Positions 23,454 through 32,363 of a stretch of 64,000 bases of DNA are shown piece by piece (positions within the stretch are counted from its first letter, which is position 1; each line of letters opens with the position of its first letter). Position numbers and translations under genes: made by a program. The stretch is from NCBI RefSeq assembly GCF_003412455.1, contig NZ_QTJU01000002.1:682001-746000 (forward strand), in the 5' to 3' direction. This stretch comes from Deminuibacter soli. Lineage in GTDB: Bacteria; Bacteroidota; Bacteroidia; Chitinophagales; Chitinophagaceae. The notes under the pieces were generated by a model, which worked only from the letters and a program-made list of their open reading frames with translations, searched no databases and was not told the DNA's origin.

Positions 23454-24512
23454 ATGTTCGACTTAGATACTATCCTTCGCCCTAATGTTCGTAAGCTGGT
23501 GCCTTATTCTACCGCACGTGATGAATACACCGGTGTGGCGCTGGTACCGCTTGATGCCAATGAAAACAGTCTTGGCTCGCCTTTGTCTAAATGGTACAAC
23601 CGTTATCCTGATCCGCACCAGTACCAGCTGAAAGAAGCGGTGAGTAAGGTAAAAGGCATTGCTGCCGAACATATTTTTATGGGGCATGGCAGTGATGAGT
23701 GTATTGATGTGCTGTACCGTTGTTTCTGCAACCCGGGAAAGGACAATATAATTATCTGTCCGCCCACGTACGGCATGTACGAGGTAAGCGCCAACATCAA
23801 CGATGTGGAAGTGCGCAGGGCGCCGCTGCTGGAAGATTTTCAGTTAGACCTGGTACATCTCGAAAACCTCGTGGATGCCAATACCAAGCTCATCTGGATC
23901 TGTTCACCGAATAATCCTACAGGAAACGCCTTAAACCGGCAGGATATAGAAACCGTGCTGAACAATTTCAATGGAATTGTGGTAATTGATGAAGCATACA
24001 TCAATTTCTCCAGGCACAAATCATTTGTACAGGAGCTTACTGAATATCCCAACCTGGTGGTGATGCAAACATTCAGCAAGGCCTGGGGCCTCGCGGGTCT
24101 GCGTTTGGGAATGGCGTTTGCCGCCGCTAATATCATCGCGGTGATGAACAAGGTGAAGCCGCCGTACAATATCAACCAGTGTACACAGGATCTTGCCCTG
24201 AAAGCCCTTGAAGAAGTAGGACAGGTAAATGATATGATCAGGGAAATTGTAGACATGCGCAATGCCCTTACCGAAGTGTTTCAACGGATACCTACCGTAC
24301 GCAAAGTATACCCGTCTGACGCGAATTTTTTGCTGGTTAAGATAGACCGGGCCCATGAAGTATATGAATTTCTGCTTACCAAAGGCATTATCGTGCGCGA
24401 CAGGAGCAATGTGAAACTCTGCGAAGATTGCCTGCGTATTACTGTTGGCACCGAAAAAGAGAACACTTTGCTGGTTGATGCCCTTCAGGATTGGCTGTTG
24501 CTAAAAAAATAA
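23454..24512 (+). CDS. hisC: histidinol-phosphate aminotransferase
   Basis: A 352-residue fold-type I PLP enzyme transferring an amino group from glutamate to imidazole-acetol phosphate. LDANENSLGSPLSKWYNRYP is the typical N-terminal substrate loop, and GHGSDECIDVLYRCF and CSPNNPTGNALN bind cofactor and substrate. VVIDEAYINFS precedes the PLP lysine in TFSKAWGLAGLRLGM. Context after hisG-hisD makes HisC the specific assignment within this aminotransferase class. Confidence 0.96.
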   Translation: MFDLDTILRPNVRKLVPYSTARDEYTGVALVPLDANENSLGSPLSKWYNRYPDPHQYQLKEAVSKVKGIAAEHIFMGHGSDECIDVLYRCFCNPGKDNIIICPPTYGMYEVSANINDVEVRRAPLLEDFQLDLVHLENLVDANTKLIWICSPNNPTGNALNRQDIETVLNNFNGIVVIDEAYINFSRHKSFVQELTEYPNLVVMQTFSKAWGLAGLRLGMAFAAANIIAVMNKVKPPYNINQCTQDLALKALEEVGQVNDMIREIVDMRNALTEVFQRIPTVRKVYPSDANFLLVKIDRAHEVYEFLLTKGIIVRDRSNVKLCEDCLRITVGTEKENTLLVDALQDWLLLKK

Positions 24513-24570
24513 AGCAGTTTGCGGGATAACCAGATTGCTTAATTTTAAAACATCGAATAAAAATATTCAT

Positions 24571-25869
24571 ATGAAAAAGAAGCTGATCCGTTTTGGATTA
24601 TGGTCTGTATTAGCGCTGCTTACCCTGGAAAGCTGGGCAGGTCCGCGTGATAGCACCTATGTTCGCGCCGCACTGCCAGCGCCTGACGCTGATAACGCCG
24701 GTTTAAAACTGCCTGCCGGTTTTTCGGCCTTAAAAGTGGCCGACAGCATTGGCGGCGCTCGCCACCTGGTGGTTACACCCGAAGGCGATATTTACGTAAA
24801 AATGCAAACGCCTAAACCCGGCAAAGCCATTACCCTGCTGCACGACAGCAATGGCGACGGCAAGGCTGATAAAATTACCACATTCGGCACTTACCGCGGC
24901 ACCGGCATCGGTATACATGATGGCTACCTGTATGCCTCATCAGATGAAGCGATTTTCCGCTACAAACTGGATGATAAACACCAGGTAATAGATACAGCAG
25001 CACCTCAAAGAATTGTGTATGGTTTGCTCAATCGTCACCAGCACGAATCAAAGAGCATTACATTCGACAATGCAGGCAATATTTATGTGAACATCGGCGC
25101 CTTCTCCAACTCCTGCCAGGAGCAGGACAGGAAGAACGGTTCAAAAGGCCGCATGCCTTGCCCCATACTGGATTCAGCCGGTGGCATCTGGCAGTTTAAA
25201 GCCGATAAACCGGATCAAACCTATGGCGATGGTGATCGCTACGCCACCGGCTTGCGCAATGTGGTGGGGCTCGACTGGAACCAGGATCAGAACCAGCTGT
25301 TTGTAATGCAGCATGGCCGTGACGGCTTGTTTGATATGTTCCCTGAGTTTTACAACCTGCAGCAGGGCAACGAACTGCCTGCGGAATGCATGTACGCCCT
25401 GAAAAAAGGCGACAACGCAGGCTGGCCATATATGTACTATGACGGCATCCAGAAAAAGAAAATGCTGGCCCCAGAATACGGCGGCGATGGTGTAAAAACA
25501 GGCGGCGAAAAAGCCATTGATCCTGTTGTTGCATTCCCTGCGCATATGGCGCCCAACGGACTGTTGTTTTACACAGGCAGCCAGTTTCCTGCACGTTACA
25601 AAAACGGTGCATTTATCGCCTTCCACGGCTCATGGAACAGGCAGAAAGGACAGAAAGGCTACTTTGTAGTGTTTGTACCTTTTAACAATGGCAAGCCCAG
25701 CGGTGACTGGGAAATATTTGCAGATGAATTTGCAGGCGTGGATAATATCCAGAGCCCTGGTCAGGCCAAACACCGTCCCTGCGGACTGGCACAAGGCCCT
25801 GATGGATCACTGTATGTAACAGACGATGTAAAAGGAGCTGTTTACAGGATCATGTACAATGGTAAATAA
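24571..25869 (+). CDS. sorbosone/glucose dehydrogenase-like beta-propeller protein (PQQ type), secreted
   Basis: A 432-residue periplasmic protein with a signal peptide (MKKKLIRFGLWSVLALLTLE, cleavage near SWAG). It has a six-bladed propeller of the L-sorbosone/soluble glucose dehydrogenase family: RHLVVTPEGDIYVKM, ATGLRNVVGLDWNQDQNQLF, HMAPNGLLFYTGSQFPARY, AFHGSWNRQKGQKGY and GLAQGPDGSLYVTDDVKGAV. These proteins oxidise sugars or alcohols with PQQ. The next gene encodes a cytochrome c that could accept its electrons. I start at ATG 24571 because of the signal peptide. Its place between hisC and hisB has no known connection to histidine synthesis. Confidence 0.87.
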   Translation: MKKKLIRFGLWSVLALLTLESWAGPRDSTYVRAALPAPDADNAGLKLPAGFSALKVADSIGGARHLVVTPEGDIYVKMQTPKPGKAITLLHDSNGDGKADKITTFGTYRGTGIGIHDGYLYASSDEAIFRYKLDDKHQVIDTAAPQRIVYGLLNRHQHESKSITFDNAGNIYVNIGAFSNSCQEQDRKNGSKGRMPCPILDSAGGIWQFKADKPDQTYGDGDRYATGLRNVVGLDWNQDQNQLFVMQHGRDGLFDMFPEFYNLQQGNELPAECMYALKKGDNAGWPYMYYDGIQKKKMLAPEYGGDGVKTGGEKAIDPVVAFPAHMAPNGLLFYTGSQFPARYKNGAFIAFHGSWNRQKGQKGYFVVFVPFNNGKPSGDWEIFADEFAGVDNIQSPGQAKHRPCGLAQGPDGSLYVTDDVKGAVYRIMYNGK

Positions 25870-25884
25870 GCAAGGAATTCAGTT

Positions 25885-26295
25885 ATGAAGAAAAAGATCA
25901 TTACCTCACTGCTGTTATGTGCTACGGGATTATACCTGTGGGCACAGGCACAACCCGCAAAGGCATCAGCAGAAAGAGGAAAAAAGATATACGAACAGTA
26001 TTGCCTCGCATGCCACCAGGTAGATGGTACCGGTGTACCGCACCTGAACCCGCCGCTCACACAAACATCGTATGTGCTGGGCGATAAAACTGCGCTGGTG
26101 CAGGTGGTACTGAAAGGCATGCAGTCATCAGTACCGATTGATGATGAATATTACTCGAACAATATGGCGCCGCATAATTTTCTGAAAGACCAGGAGATTG
26201 CGGATGTACTAACCTTTGTGCGCAGCAATTTCGGCAACAAGGCGTCTGCAGTTACAGCGGCGGAAGTAAAAGCCATACGCGCAAAAACAAAATAA
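25885..26295 (+). CDS. class I c-type cytochrome, secreted
   Basis: A 136-residue periplasmic monohaem cytochrome. The signal peptide ([20 protein letters not shown]) is followed by the cytochrome core: [20 protein letters not shown] with the CLACH haem site, [16 protein letters not shown], and a candidate axial Met in [23 protein letters not shown]. It lies 15 bases after the sorbosone-dehydrogenase-like gene. The two most likely form an electron-transfer pair, dehydrogenase to cytochrome to respiratory chain, by analogy with similar gene pairs. Confidence 0.93.
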   Translation: MKKKIITSLLLCATGLYLWAQAQPAKASAERGKKIYEQYCLACHQVDGTGVPHLNPPLTQTSYVLGDKTALVQVVLKGMQSSVPIDDEYYSNNMAPHNFLKDQEIADVLTFVRSNFGNKASAVTAAEVKAIRAKTK

Positions 26296-26317
26296 CGTTC
26301 ATGAATTTTTAACCAAC

Positions 26318-26372
26318 GGGCACCGGGTTGCACAGCGTTCACCGTGTTACGGACATGTGTTAACCGGTGCCC
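26318..26372 (+). other. structured segment upstream of hisB
   Basis: GGGCACCGG (26318-26326) and CCGGTGCCC (26364-26372) form an outer stem. It encloses a small hairpin CCGT-GTT-ACGG (26342-26352). A weak T-rich tail (CTTTCAGTTTC) follows. It may be a partial terminator or RNA-processing site between cytochrome c and hisB. I see no regulatory codons or leader peptide of useful length. Confidence 0.4.
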
Positions 26373-26407
26373 TTTCAGTTTCTATAAAAACAGCAATAAG
26401 ACCAAGC

Positions 26408-27544
26408 ATGAAAAGAGTTCTTTTTATTGACCGTGACGGAACCATTATCAGGGAAGTGCCACCAACATACCAGATAGACAGCTTTGAAAAACTGGCCTTT
26501 TACCCCCACGTACTCCGTTACCTGTCGCGCATAGCGGCTGAAATGGAGTATGAACTGGTGATGGTAAGTAACCAGGATGGATTGGGTACGGCAAGCTTCC
26601 CGGAAGATACGTTCTGGCCGGTGCAGAACTTTATCATGCAAACACTCGAATCAGAAGGTATTCATTTTGCGAGCGAACATTTCGACAGAAGTTTTGCCAG
26701 CGAACACCTGCCTACCCGCAAGCCTGCTACAGGCATGCTCACTTCATTTCTGGATAACGAAGCCTACGATATCGCCGGCTCCTTTGTAATAGGCGACCGC
26801 ATTACCGATGTGCAGCTGGCCAAAAACCTGGGCTGTAAAGCCATTTGGCTCAACAACGATGCGGCCCTTGGTGCAACAGAAGTAAAAGATGGTGCTGCAT
26901 TGCAGGAAGTGGTAGCGCTTGAAACCACGGAATGGCAGCAGATCTATGAATTTCTGAAACTGAACCTGCGTACCGTTCACCACGAACGCAATACCAGTGA
27001 AACAAAAATATCGGTTGACCTCAACATTGATGGCAGCGGCAAGGCCGAAATACACACAGGGCTTGGCTTTTTTGACCATATGCTTGACCAGATTGCCCGT
27101 CATGGCAAAATGGATCTGAAGATTACCACCAAAGGTGATCTCCATATTGATGAACACCATACCATTGAAGATACCGGCATCGCATTGGGCGAAGCCTTTG
27201 CCATGGCCCTGGCCGATAAACGTGGCATGGAGCGCTACGGGTTTGCCTTACCCATGGATGAAGCCGATGCACGTGTGCTGATTGATTTCGGCGGCCGCAA
27301 CTGGCTGGTGTGGAATGCGGAATTTAAACGCGAAAAGATAGGGGAGATGCCTACGGAAATGTTCTTTCATTTCTTTAAATCGTTCAGCGATGCAGCCCGT
27401 TGTAACCTCAACATAGAATGCAGGGGCGAGAATGAGCACCATAAAATTGAGGCCATCTTCAAAGCCTTTGCAAAAGCGATACGAATGGCCGTAAAACGCG
27501 ATCCCTTAAGCAATTACCTGCCCAGCACCAAAGGGGTACTGTAA
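26408..27544 (+). CDS. hisB: bifunctional histidinol-phosphatase / imidazoleglycerol-phosphate dehydratase
   Basis: A 378-residue two-domain HisB. The N-terminal HAD phosphatase (1-165) has [16 protein letters not shown] (nucleophile Asp in DRDGT), VSNQDGLGT and the acidic [15 protein letters not shown]. The C-terminal dehydratase (about 190-378) has the metal sites [29 protein letters not shown] and [15 protein letters not shown]. The fusion supplies both steps, so no separate histidinol phosphatase is required. I start at ATG 26408. It is the last gene before the trp promoter, only 53 bases away. Confidence 0.97.
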   Translation: MKRVLFIDRDGTIIREVPPTYQIDSFEKLAFYPHVLRYLSRIAAEMEYELVMVSNQDGLGTASFPEDTFWPVQNFIMQTLESEGIHFASEHFDRSFASEHLPTRKPATGMLTSFLDNEAYDIAGSFVIGDRITDVQLAKNLGCKAIWLNNDAALGATEVKDGAALQEVVALETTEWQQIYEFLKLNLRTVHHERNTSETKISVDLNIDGSGKAEIHTGLGFFDHMLDQIARHGKMDLKITTKGDLHIDEHHTIEDTGIALGEAFAMALADKRGMERYGFALPMDEADARVLIDFGGRNWLVWNAEFKREKIGEMPTEMFFHFFKSFSDAARCNLNIECRGENEHHKIEAIFKAFAKAIRMAVKRDPLSNYLPSTKGVL

Positions 27545-27596
27545 TGGAGATTGCTGTTAAAACAATGGAAATGAGCGGCAGGAAGGCAAAAAATAT

Positions 27597-27627
27597 TTTG
27601 TTTTCTGAAAATTGTCGACCATATTTG
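27597..27627 (+). promoter_or_regulatory. promoter of the trp operon leader
   Basis: TTTG at 27597-27600, 19 bases, then CATATTTG at 27620-27627, seven of eight positions of TAnnTTTG. The leader ATG lies eight bases past the box, so the 5' untranslated region is nearly absent. Confidence 0.7.
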
Positions 27628-27634
27628 CAGCGTA

Positions 27635-27697
27635 ATGAAAACAATTATTTTAAATATTCATTGGTGGTGGCATACAAACTCCGGTCGGGGCTTGTAG
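27635..27697 (+). CDS. trpL: trp operon leader peptide
   Basis: A 20-residue frame, MKTIILNIHWWWHTNSGRGL, with three consecutive Trp codons at 27662-27670 and a TAG stop at 27695-27697. Trp is the rarest residue, so a WWW run in a short frame just ahead of trpE and a terminator is strong evidence for attenuation. GTCGGGGCTT (27684-27693), immediately before the stop, duplicates the terminator 3' arm. Confidence 0.93.
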   Translation: MKTIILNIHWWWHTNSGRGL

Positions 27698-27752
27698 TGG
27701 CATTGCCAGTACTGAACAATATTCATGAGCCTCGACACACGTGTCGGGGCTT
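27684..27752 (+). promoter_or_regulatory. trp transcription attenuator (antiterminator/terminator switch)
   Basis: GTCGGGGCTT occurs at 27684-27693 and at 27743-27752. Either copy can pair with AGCCTCGAC (27728-27736). Stalling at the Trp codons should free the first copy and form an antiterminator; completion of the leader masks it and permits termination. Thirteen bases separate the last Trp codon from the first copy, identical to the his leader. Confidence 0.85.
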
Positions 27753-27759
27753 TTTGTTT
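27728..27759 (+). terminator. trp attenuator terminator hairpin
   Basis: AGCCTCGACAC and GTGTCGGGGCT form a stem of nine or more pairs with one wobble, followed by TTTTTGTTT. From the terminator to trpE (27760-27841) I see only an untranslated segment. Confidence 0.9.
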
Positions 27760-27841
27760 ATGTCTGCAGCATAACAACGAACCCTGGCAACGAAAAGGCC
27801 AGCATTCATTAAAAAAGTAGTTTACTGCCAGAAAATAGAAT

Positions 27842-29254
27842 ATGAAAAAAATCGCTATTCAAACCCGGTACAAGAAAATTTTGTCCGATGTGTACACGCC
27901 GGTGGGTATTTACCTCAGGCTCCGCGACCGCTTCCGCGACACCATTTTGCTGGAAAGCACCGATTACCATGTTGCCGAAAACAGTTACTCCATTATCGGC
28001 ATTAACGCTATCGGCGGTATTGAGATCACCGATTTTACCTCAGTAGAATGTAAGTATCCCGGTCAGAAACCGGAGAAACACCCTATCGCCAACAGGCAGG
28101 ATATACCGGGTTTAATATGGGATTTCATGGGCAGCTTTGAAGTGGAACCTGCCACAGAAAAAGCCATCCGTGTTGCACAGGGTTTGTTTGGTTACAGCAC
28201 TTATGATGCCGTACAGTTTTTTGAAACCGTGCAACTCAAATCTGCCAAAAGCGAAGGCGCCATACCATTAATGCGTTACCGCCTGTACCAGTACGTGATT
28301 GTGATCAATCATTTCAAAGATGAAATGCATATCTGTGAAAACGTAGTGCCTGGCCTGGAAAGCGATACAAGTGTTATAGAATCGCTGATCAAAAGCAAAG
28401 ACGTACCGGCGTATCCGTTTAAAGCGCAGAACGGTGAAACTTCCAATATGGAAGACGAAACCTACCGCAACATGGTGAAAAAAGGTATACAGAGCTGCCT
28501 GCGCGGCGATGTATTCCAGATAGTGCTGAGCAGGCGTTTTCAGCAGCAGTTCTCCGGCGATGAGTTTAATGTATACCGTGCACTGCGCAGCATCAATCCT
28601 TCTCCTTATTTATTCTTCTTCGATTACGGTGATTATAAATTAATGGGTTCCAGCCCTGAATCGCAGCTCATCATTAAAGAGGATAAAGCGGTGGTGCACC
28701 CCATTGCAGGTACATTTAAACGTACAGGCAATGATGAAAAAGACAAACAGCTGGCCGCCGCATTACTGCTCGATGCAAAAGAAAATGCAGAGCACACCAT
28801 GCTGGTAGATCTTGCACGCAACGACCTCAGCCGCCAGTGCGATGACGTGCGTGTAACACAATACAGGCAGGTGCAGTACTACTCGCATGTAATTCACCTG
28901 GTAAGTGAAGTAACCGGTACGCTGAAAGCAAAAACCAATCCTTTCTTTTTACTGGCCACCACCTTCCCGGCAGGTACCCTGAGCGGTGCACCCAAGTTTA
29001 AAGCCATGCAGCTGATTGATGAATACGAACCTACTTCACGCAGTTATTACGGCGGCTGTATCGGCTCTATGGGCTTTGACGGCAGCTGTAACCACGCAAT
29101 TATGATCCGCACATTCCTGAGCAGGCACAATACGTTGTTTTACCAGGCAGGTGCAGGTGTGGTAGCAGCTTCCAACCCTGAAAGCGAGCTGCAGGAAGTA
29201 AACAATAAACTCAATGCCCTTAAAAAAGCCATTGAACTGGCTGAAACTTTATAG
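27842..29254 (+). CDS. trpE: anthranilate synthase component I
   Basis: A 470-residue chorismate-utilising enzyme making anthranilate with ammonia from TrpG. The N-terminal ILLESTDY block (about 38-45) corresponds to the Trp feedback site. The C-terminal catalytic core carries VFQIVLSRRFQQQF, LMGSSPESQLI, VHPIAGTFKRTGN, AENAEHTMLVDLARNDL-like metal/chorismate residues, FPAGTLSGAPKFKAMQLID and YGGCIGSMGFDG. It is the first gene behind the trpL attenuator. Confidence 0.97.
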   Translation: MKKIAIQTRYKKILSDVYTPVGIYLRLRDRFRDTILLESTDYHVAENSYSIIGINAIGGIEITDFTSVECKYPGQKPEKHPIANRQDIPGLIWDFMGSFEVEPATEKAIRVAQGLFGYSTYDAVQFFETVQLKSAKSEGAIPLMRYRLYQYVIVINHFKDEMHICENVVPGLESDTSVIESLIKSKDVPAYPFKAQNGETSNMEDETYRNMVKKGIQSCLRGDVFQIVLSRRFQQQFSGDEFNVYRALRSINPSPYLFFFDYGDYKLMGSSPESQLIIKEDKAVVHPIAGTFKRTGNDEKDKQLAAALLLDAKENAEHTMLVDLARNDLSRQCDDVRVTQYRQVQYYSHVIHLVSEVTGTLKAKTNPFFLLATTFPAGTLSGAPKFKAMQLIDEYEPTSRSYYGGCIGSMGFDGSCNHAIMIRTFLSRHNTLFYQAGAGVVAASNPESELQEVNNKLNALKKAIELAETL

Positions 29255-29287
29255 TGGCGCTGCCATTGTAAATAAAACGCTGAAATC

Positions 29288-29857
29288 ATGAAAATATTAG
29301 TGTTCGATAACTACGATTCCTTTACGTATAACCTGGTGCACCTGGTTCAGAAAATCATGAAACAGGATGTGGATGTGTACCGTAACGACCAGTTGCCACT
29401 GGAAAAAGTAAAGGCTTATGATAAAATCATTCTGTCACCTGGTCCGGGCGTACCTGATGAAGCTGGTTTGCTGTTGCCGCTGATTAAAGAATATGCAGCC
29501 AGCAAACCCATACTGGGCGTGTGCCTGGGGCACCAGGCCATTGGTGAGGCATTTGGTGCAAAACTTACCAACCTCAGCAGCGTGTATCATGGTGTGGCAA
29601 CACCCATACAGGTAAAAGAACCGGGTAAGGGCTTGTTTGCGCATTTGCCTGCATCTATTGAAGTAGGCCGTTACCACAGCTGGGTGGTGGATAAAGCCGG
29701 TTTCCCGGATACACTGGAAATTACTGCAGAAGATGACAAAGGTTTTGTAATGGGCCTGCGTCATAAAACATACAACGTGGAAGGTGTGCAGTTTCATCCC
29801 GAGAGCGTGTTAACACCGCAGGGGGAACGTATTCTGCAAAACTGGCTGCAGCAGTAA
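29288..29857 (+). CDS. trpG: anthranilate synthase component II (glutamine amidotransferase)
   Basis: A 189-residue class I glutamine amidotransferase supplying ammonia to TrpE. The catalytic triad is visible: Cys in GVCLGHQAIGEAFG (about residue 79) and His/Glu in VQFHPESVLTPQG (about 169-171). ILSPGPGVPDEAG forms the oxyanion region. It may also serve PabB, as in other bacteria with one amphibolic subunit. It follows trpE by 33 bases. Confidence 0.96.
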   Translation: MKILVFDNYDSFTYNLVHLVQKIMKQDVDVYRNDQLPLEKVKAYDKIILSPGPGVPDEAGLLLPLIKEYAASKPILGVCLGHQAIGEAFGAKLTNLSSVYHGVATPIQVKEPGKGLFAHLPASIEVGRYHSWVVDKAGFPDTLEITAEDDKGFVMGLRHKTYNVEGVQFHPESVLTPQGERILQNWLQQ

Positions 29858-29896
29858 ACACTTTCTTTAACCACACGTTTATTAAACCGCACGGCA

Positions 29897-30889
29897 ATGA
29901 AAAAAATATTACAATACCTGTTTGAATATAAAACCTTATCCCGCGAACAGGCGAAAGAAATACTGGTGAACATTTCGCGCAGCCAATACAGTGAATCGGA
30001 GGTTACGGCCTTTATCACCGTTTTCCTGATGCGCAGCATTACCATCGAAGAGCTGCAGGGCTTCAGGGATGCACTGCTTGAACTGAGTGTAAAGGTTGAT
30101 TTGAATGGTTACAAACTCGTTGATATAGTTGGCACAGGTGGTGATGGCAAAAATACCTTCAACATTTCTACACTGGCCTGTTTTATTGTGGCCGGCACCG
30201 GTCAGAAAGTAGCCAAACACGGCAACTACGGCGCCAGCAGCGTAAGCGGCGCATCGAATGTAATGGAGCAGCTGGGCTATAAATTCAAAAGCGATGAAGC
30301 ACAGCTGAAGAAAGAACTGGAAGCAGCGAATATCTGTTTCCTGCATGCACCGGTGTTTCACCCTGCGTTAAAAGCTGTAGCGCCGATACGTAAAAACCTG
30401 GGCCTGCGCACATTCTTTAATATGCTGGGCCCCATGGTAAATCCTGCTGCGCCTGCTTACCAGCTGGTAGGCGTGTACAGCCTGGAAATGGCACGCATTT
30501 ACAATTACCTGTTGCAGCAAACAGGCCAGGCGTTTACCATTATCCATGGACTGGATGGCTATGATGAAATTTCGCTTACCAACGATACCAAGGTTATTAC
30601 GAATCACGGGGAACAGATTTTAACACCGGAATACCTGGGTAAACGTGCTGTTGCGCCACAGGATATTTATGGTGGCAACACAACGGAAGAAGCAGCCAAA
30701 ATATTTAAAACCGTGATCAAAGGGGAAGGCAGCTGGGCGCAGAACGCAGTGGTGCTGGCCAATGCAGCCATGGCACTGCAATGCACCGGTAACTACAGCA
30801 GTTATACCGATGCCTACAACGCAGCTGTTGAAAGCCTGGAAAGCGGAAAAGCATACCAGTCATTGCAAACCTTAGTTAATCTGCAGTAA
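29897..30889 (+). CDS. trpD: anthranilate phosphoribosyltransferase
   Basis: A 330-residue enzyme joining anthranilate and PRPP. The PRPP loop VDIVGTGGDGKNTFNIST (about 74-91) and the KHGNYGASSVSGASNVMEQLG segment define the family. LGPMVNPAAPAYQLVGVYS and HGLDGYDEISLT follow. The start of trpC overlaps its stop (TAATG), indicating translational coupling. Confidence 0.97.
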   Translation: MKKILQYLFEYKTLSREQAKEILVNISRSQYSESEVTAFITVFLMRSITIEELQGFRDALLELSVKVDLNGYKLVDIVGTGGDGKNTFNISTLACFIVAGTGQKVAKHGNYGASSVSGASNVMEQLGYKFKSDEAQLKKELEAANICFLHAPVFHPALKAVAPIRKNLGLRTFFNMLGPMVNPAAPAYQLVGVYSLEMARIYNYLLQQTGQAFTIIHGLDGYDEISLTNDTKVITNHGEQILTPEYLGKRAVAPQDIYGGNTTEEAAKIFKTVIKGEGSWAQNAVVLANAAMALQCTGNYSSYTDAYNAAVESLESGKAYQSLQTLVNLQ

Positions 30890-31677
30890 TGAATATCTTA
30901 GAAACCATCGTAGCACAGAAGAAAAAGGAAGTAGAAAGCAGGCAGGCCGCAGTAAGCAGGGCAGAGCTGGAAAAACGTGAATTGTTCAAACGCCCTGTTT
31001 TATCCTTGCGCAGTTTTTTATTGGATCCTGAAAAAACAGGGATCATTGCTGAGTTTAAAAGAAAATCGCCTTCCAAAGGCATGATCAATGCAACCGCAGA
31101 TGTAGTGGCTGTAACCAGCGCGTATGCTACCTATGGCGCATCGGGTTTGTCGGTGTTAACAGATGAGCCTTTCTTTGGCGGCAGTGCAGAAGATTTAATG
31201 CAGGCGCGTGTAAACCAGGTGCCTATTCTGCGCAAGGATTTTATGGTAGATGAATACCAGCTTACCGAAGCAAGGGCTATGGGTGCAGATGTAATTCTGC
31301 TCATTGCCGCCTGCTTAACACCAAAGGAAGTAAAACAACTGGCAGCAGCAGCCAAAAAACTGCAGCTGGAAGTATTGCTTGAAATACACAACGAAGAAGA
31401 ACTGCAGCATATTTGTGATGAGGTAGATATGGTTGGTGTAAACAACCGTAACCTCAAAACATTTGAAGTGGATATCAATACCTCGCTGCAGTTGATCAAT
31501 GCCATACCCGCATCAAAACCCGCAGTAGCAGAAAGCGGTATCAGCAGTGTTGATACCATTGTTACCCTGCGTAACGCAGGCTTTAAAGGGTTTTTGATTG
31601 GGGAGAATTTTATGAAACAACCGGATCCTTCGATTGCCTTTGCTGATTTTGTACAACAGCTAAAAGCAAAAAAATGA
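30889..31677 (+). CDS. trpC: indole-3-glycerol phosphate synthase
   Basis: A 262-residue TIM-barrel enzyme. Catalytic residues appear in IIAEFKRKSPSKGMI (Lys), SVLTDEPFFGGSAEDL (Glu/Asp region), PILRKDFMVDEYQ and VAESGISSVDTI. It closes the ring of CdRP to indole glycerol phosphate. It overlaps both neighbours (TAATG with trpD, ATGA with trpF). In this organism trpC and trpF are separate genes, not fused. Confidence 0.97.
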   Translation: MNILETIVAQKKKEVESRQAAVSRAELEKRELFKRPVLSLRSFLLDPEKTGIIAEFKRKSPSKGMINATADVVAVTSAYATYGASGLSVLTDEPFFGGSAEDLMQARVNQVPILRKDFMVDEYQLTEARAMGADVILLIAACLTPKEVKQLAAAAKKLQLEVLLEIHNEEELQHICDEVDMVGVNNRNLKTFEVDINTSLQLINAIPASKPAVAESGISSVDTIVTLRNAGFKGFLIGENFMKQPDPSIAFADFVQQLKAKK

Positions 31678-32309
31678 GAGTAAAAGTATGCGGTATGACC
31701 AGGGGCGACCAGGTTCAGCAACTGAACGATCTGGGTGTGGCTTTTGCCGGGTTTATTTTTTACCACAAGTCACCCAGATACGTGTTCCGCCACATGGCAG
31801 CCGCCGAAATTAAACGCATACGCGGCAACATCAACAAAGTAGGTGTGTTTGTGAACACGCCGGTAGAGGAAGTGCTGCGTATTGTAGATGATTGCGGTTT
31901 GTACCTGGTACAGCTGCATGGCGACGAATCTCCCAAGTACTGCGAACGCCTGGCTGATTATGTTACCGTGGTAAAAGCTTTCAGGTTAAGCGAGGATGAT
32001 AATATTGAATGGAAAATTAAAGACTACCAGGAGGTAACCGATATGTTCCTGTTTGATACCGAAGGCGCCGGTTACGGTGGCACCGGTAAGAAATTTAACT
32101 GGAACATGCTGAAGGGGCTGAATATCCGCAAACCGTTTTTTATCAGCGGTGGTATTCAACCCGATGATGCTGCACTGTTACAGGAGTTTAGTCAGGACCC
32201 TGTTGCAAAAGATTTGTTTGCAGTAGACATCAACAGCAAGTTTGAACAATATCCCGGTATAAAAGATATGGACAAGGTAAAGCAGTTTCTGCAGGGGCTT
32301 GGCCAGTAA
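31674..32309 (+). CDS. trpF: phosphoribosylanthranilate isomerase
   Basis: A 211-residue TIM barrel catalysing the Amadori rearrangement. RVKVCGMTRGDQVQQLNDLG contains the general base Cys7, and LVQLHGDESPKYCERL, LFDTEGAGYGGTGKKFNW (catalytic Asp) and PFFISGGIQPDDAALLQ complete the site. Overlaps trpC by four bases. Confidence 0.96.
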   Translation: MRVKVCGMTRGDQVQQLNDLGVAFAGFIFYHKSPRYVFRHMAAAEIKRIRGNINKVGVFVNTPVEEVLRIVDDCGLYLVQLHGDESPKYCERLADYVTVVKAFRLSEDDNIEWKIKDYQEVTDMFLFDTEGAGYGGTGKKFNWNMLKGLNIRKPFFISGGIQPDDAALLQEFSQDPVAKDLFAVDINSKFEQYPGIKDMDKVKQFLQGLGQ

Positions 32310-32363
32310 ATAATAAAGCACTTGCCTGCACCAGCAATGCATGGCAAACAAAATACAAACAAG

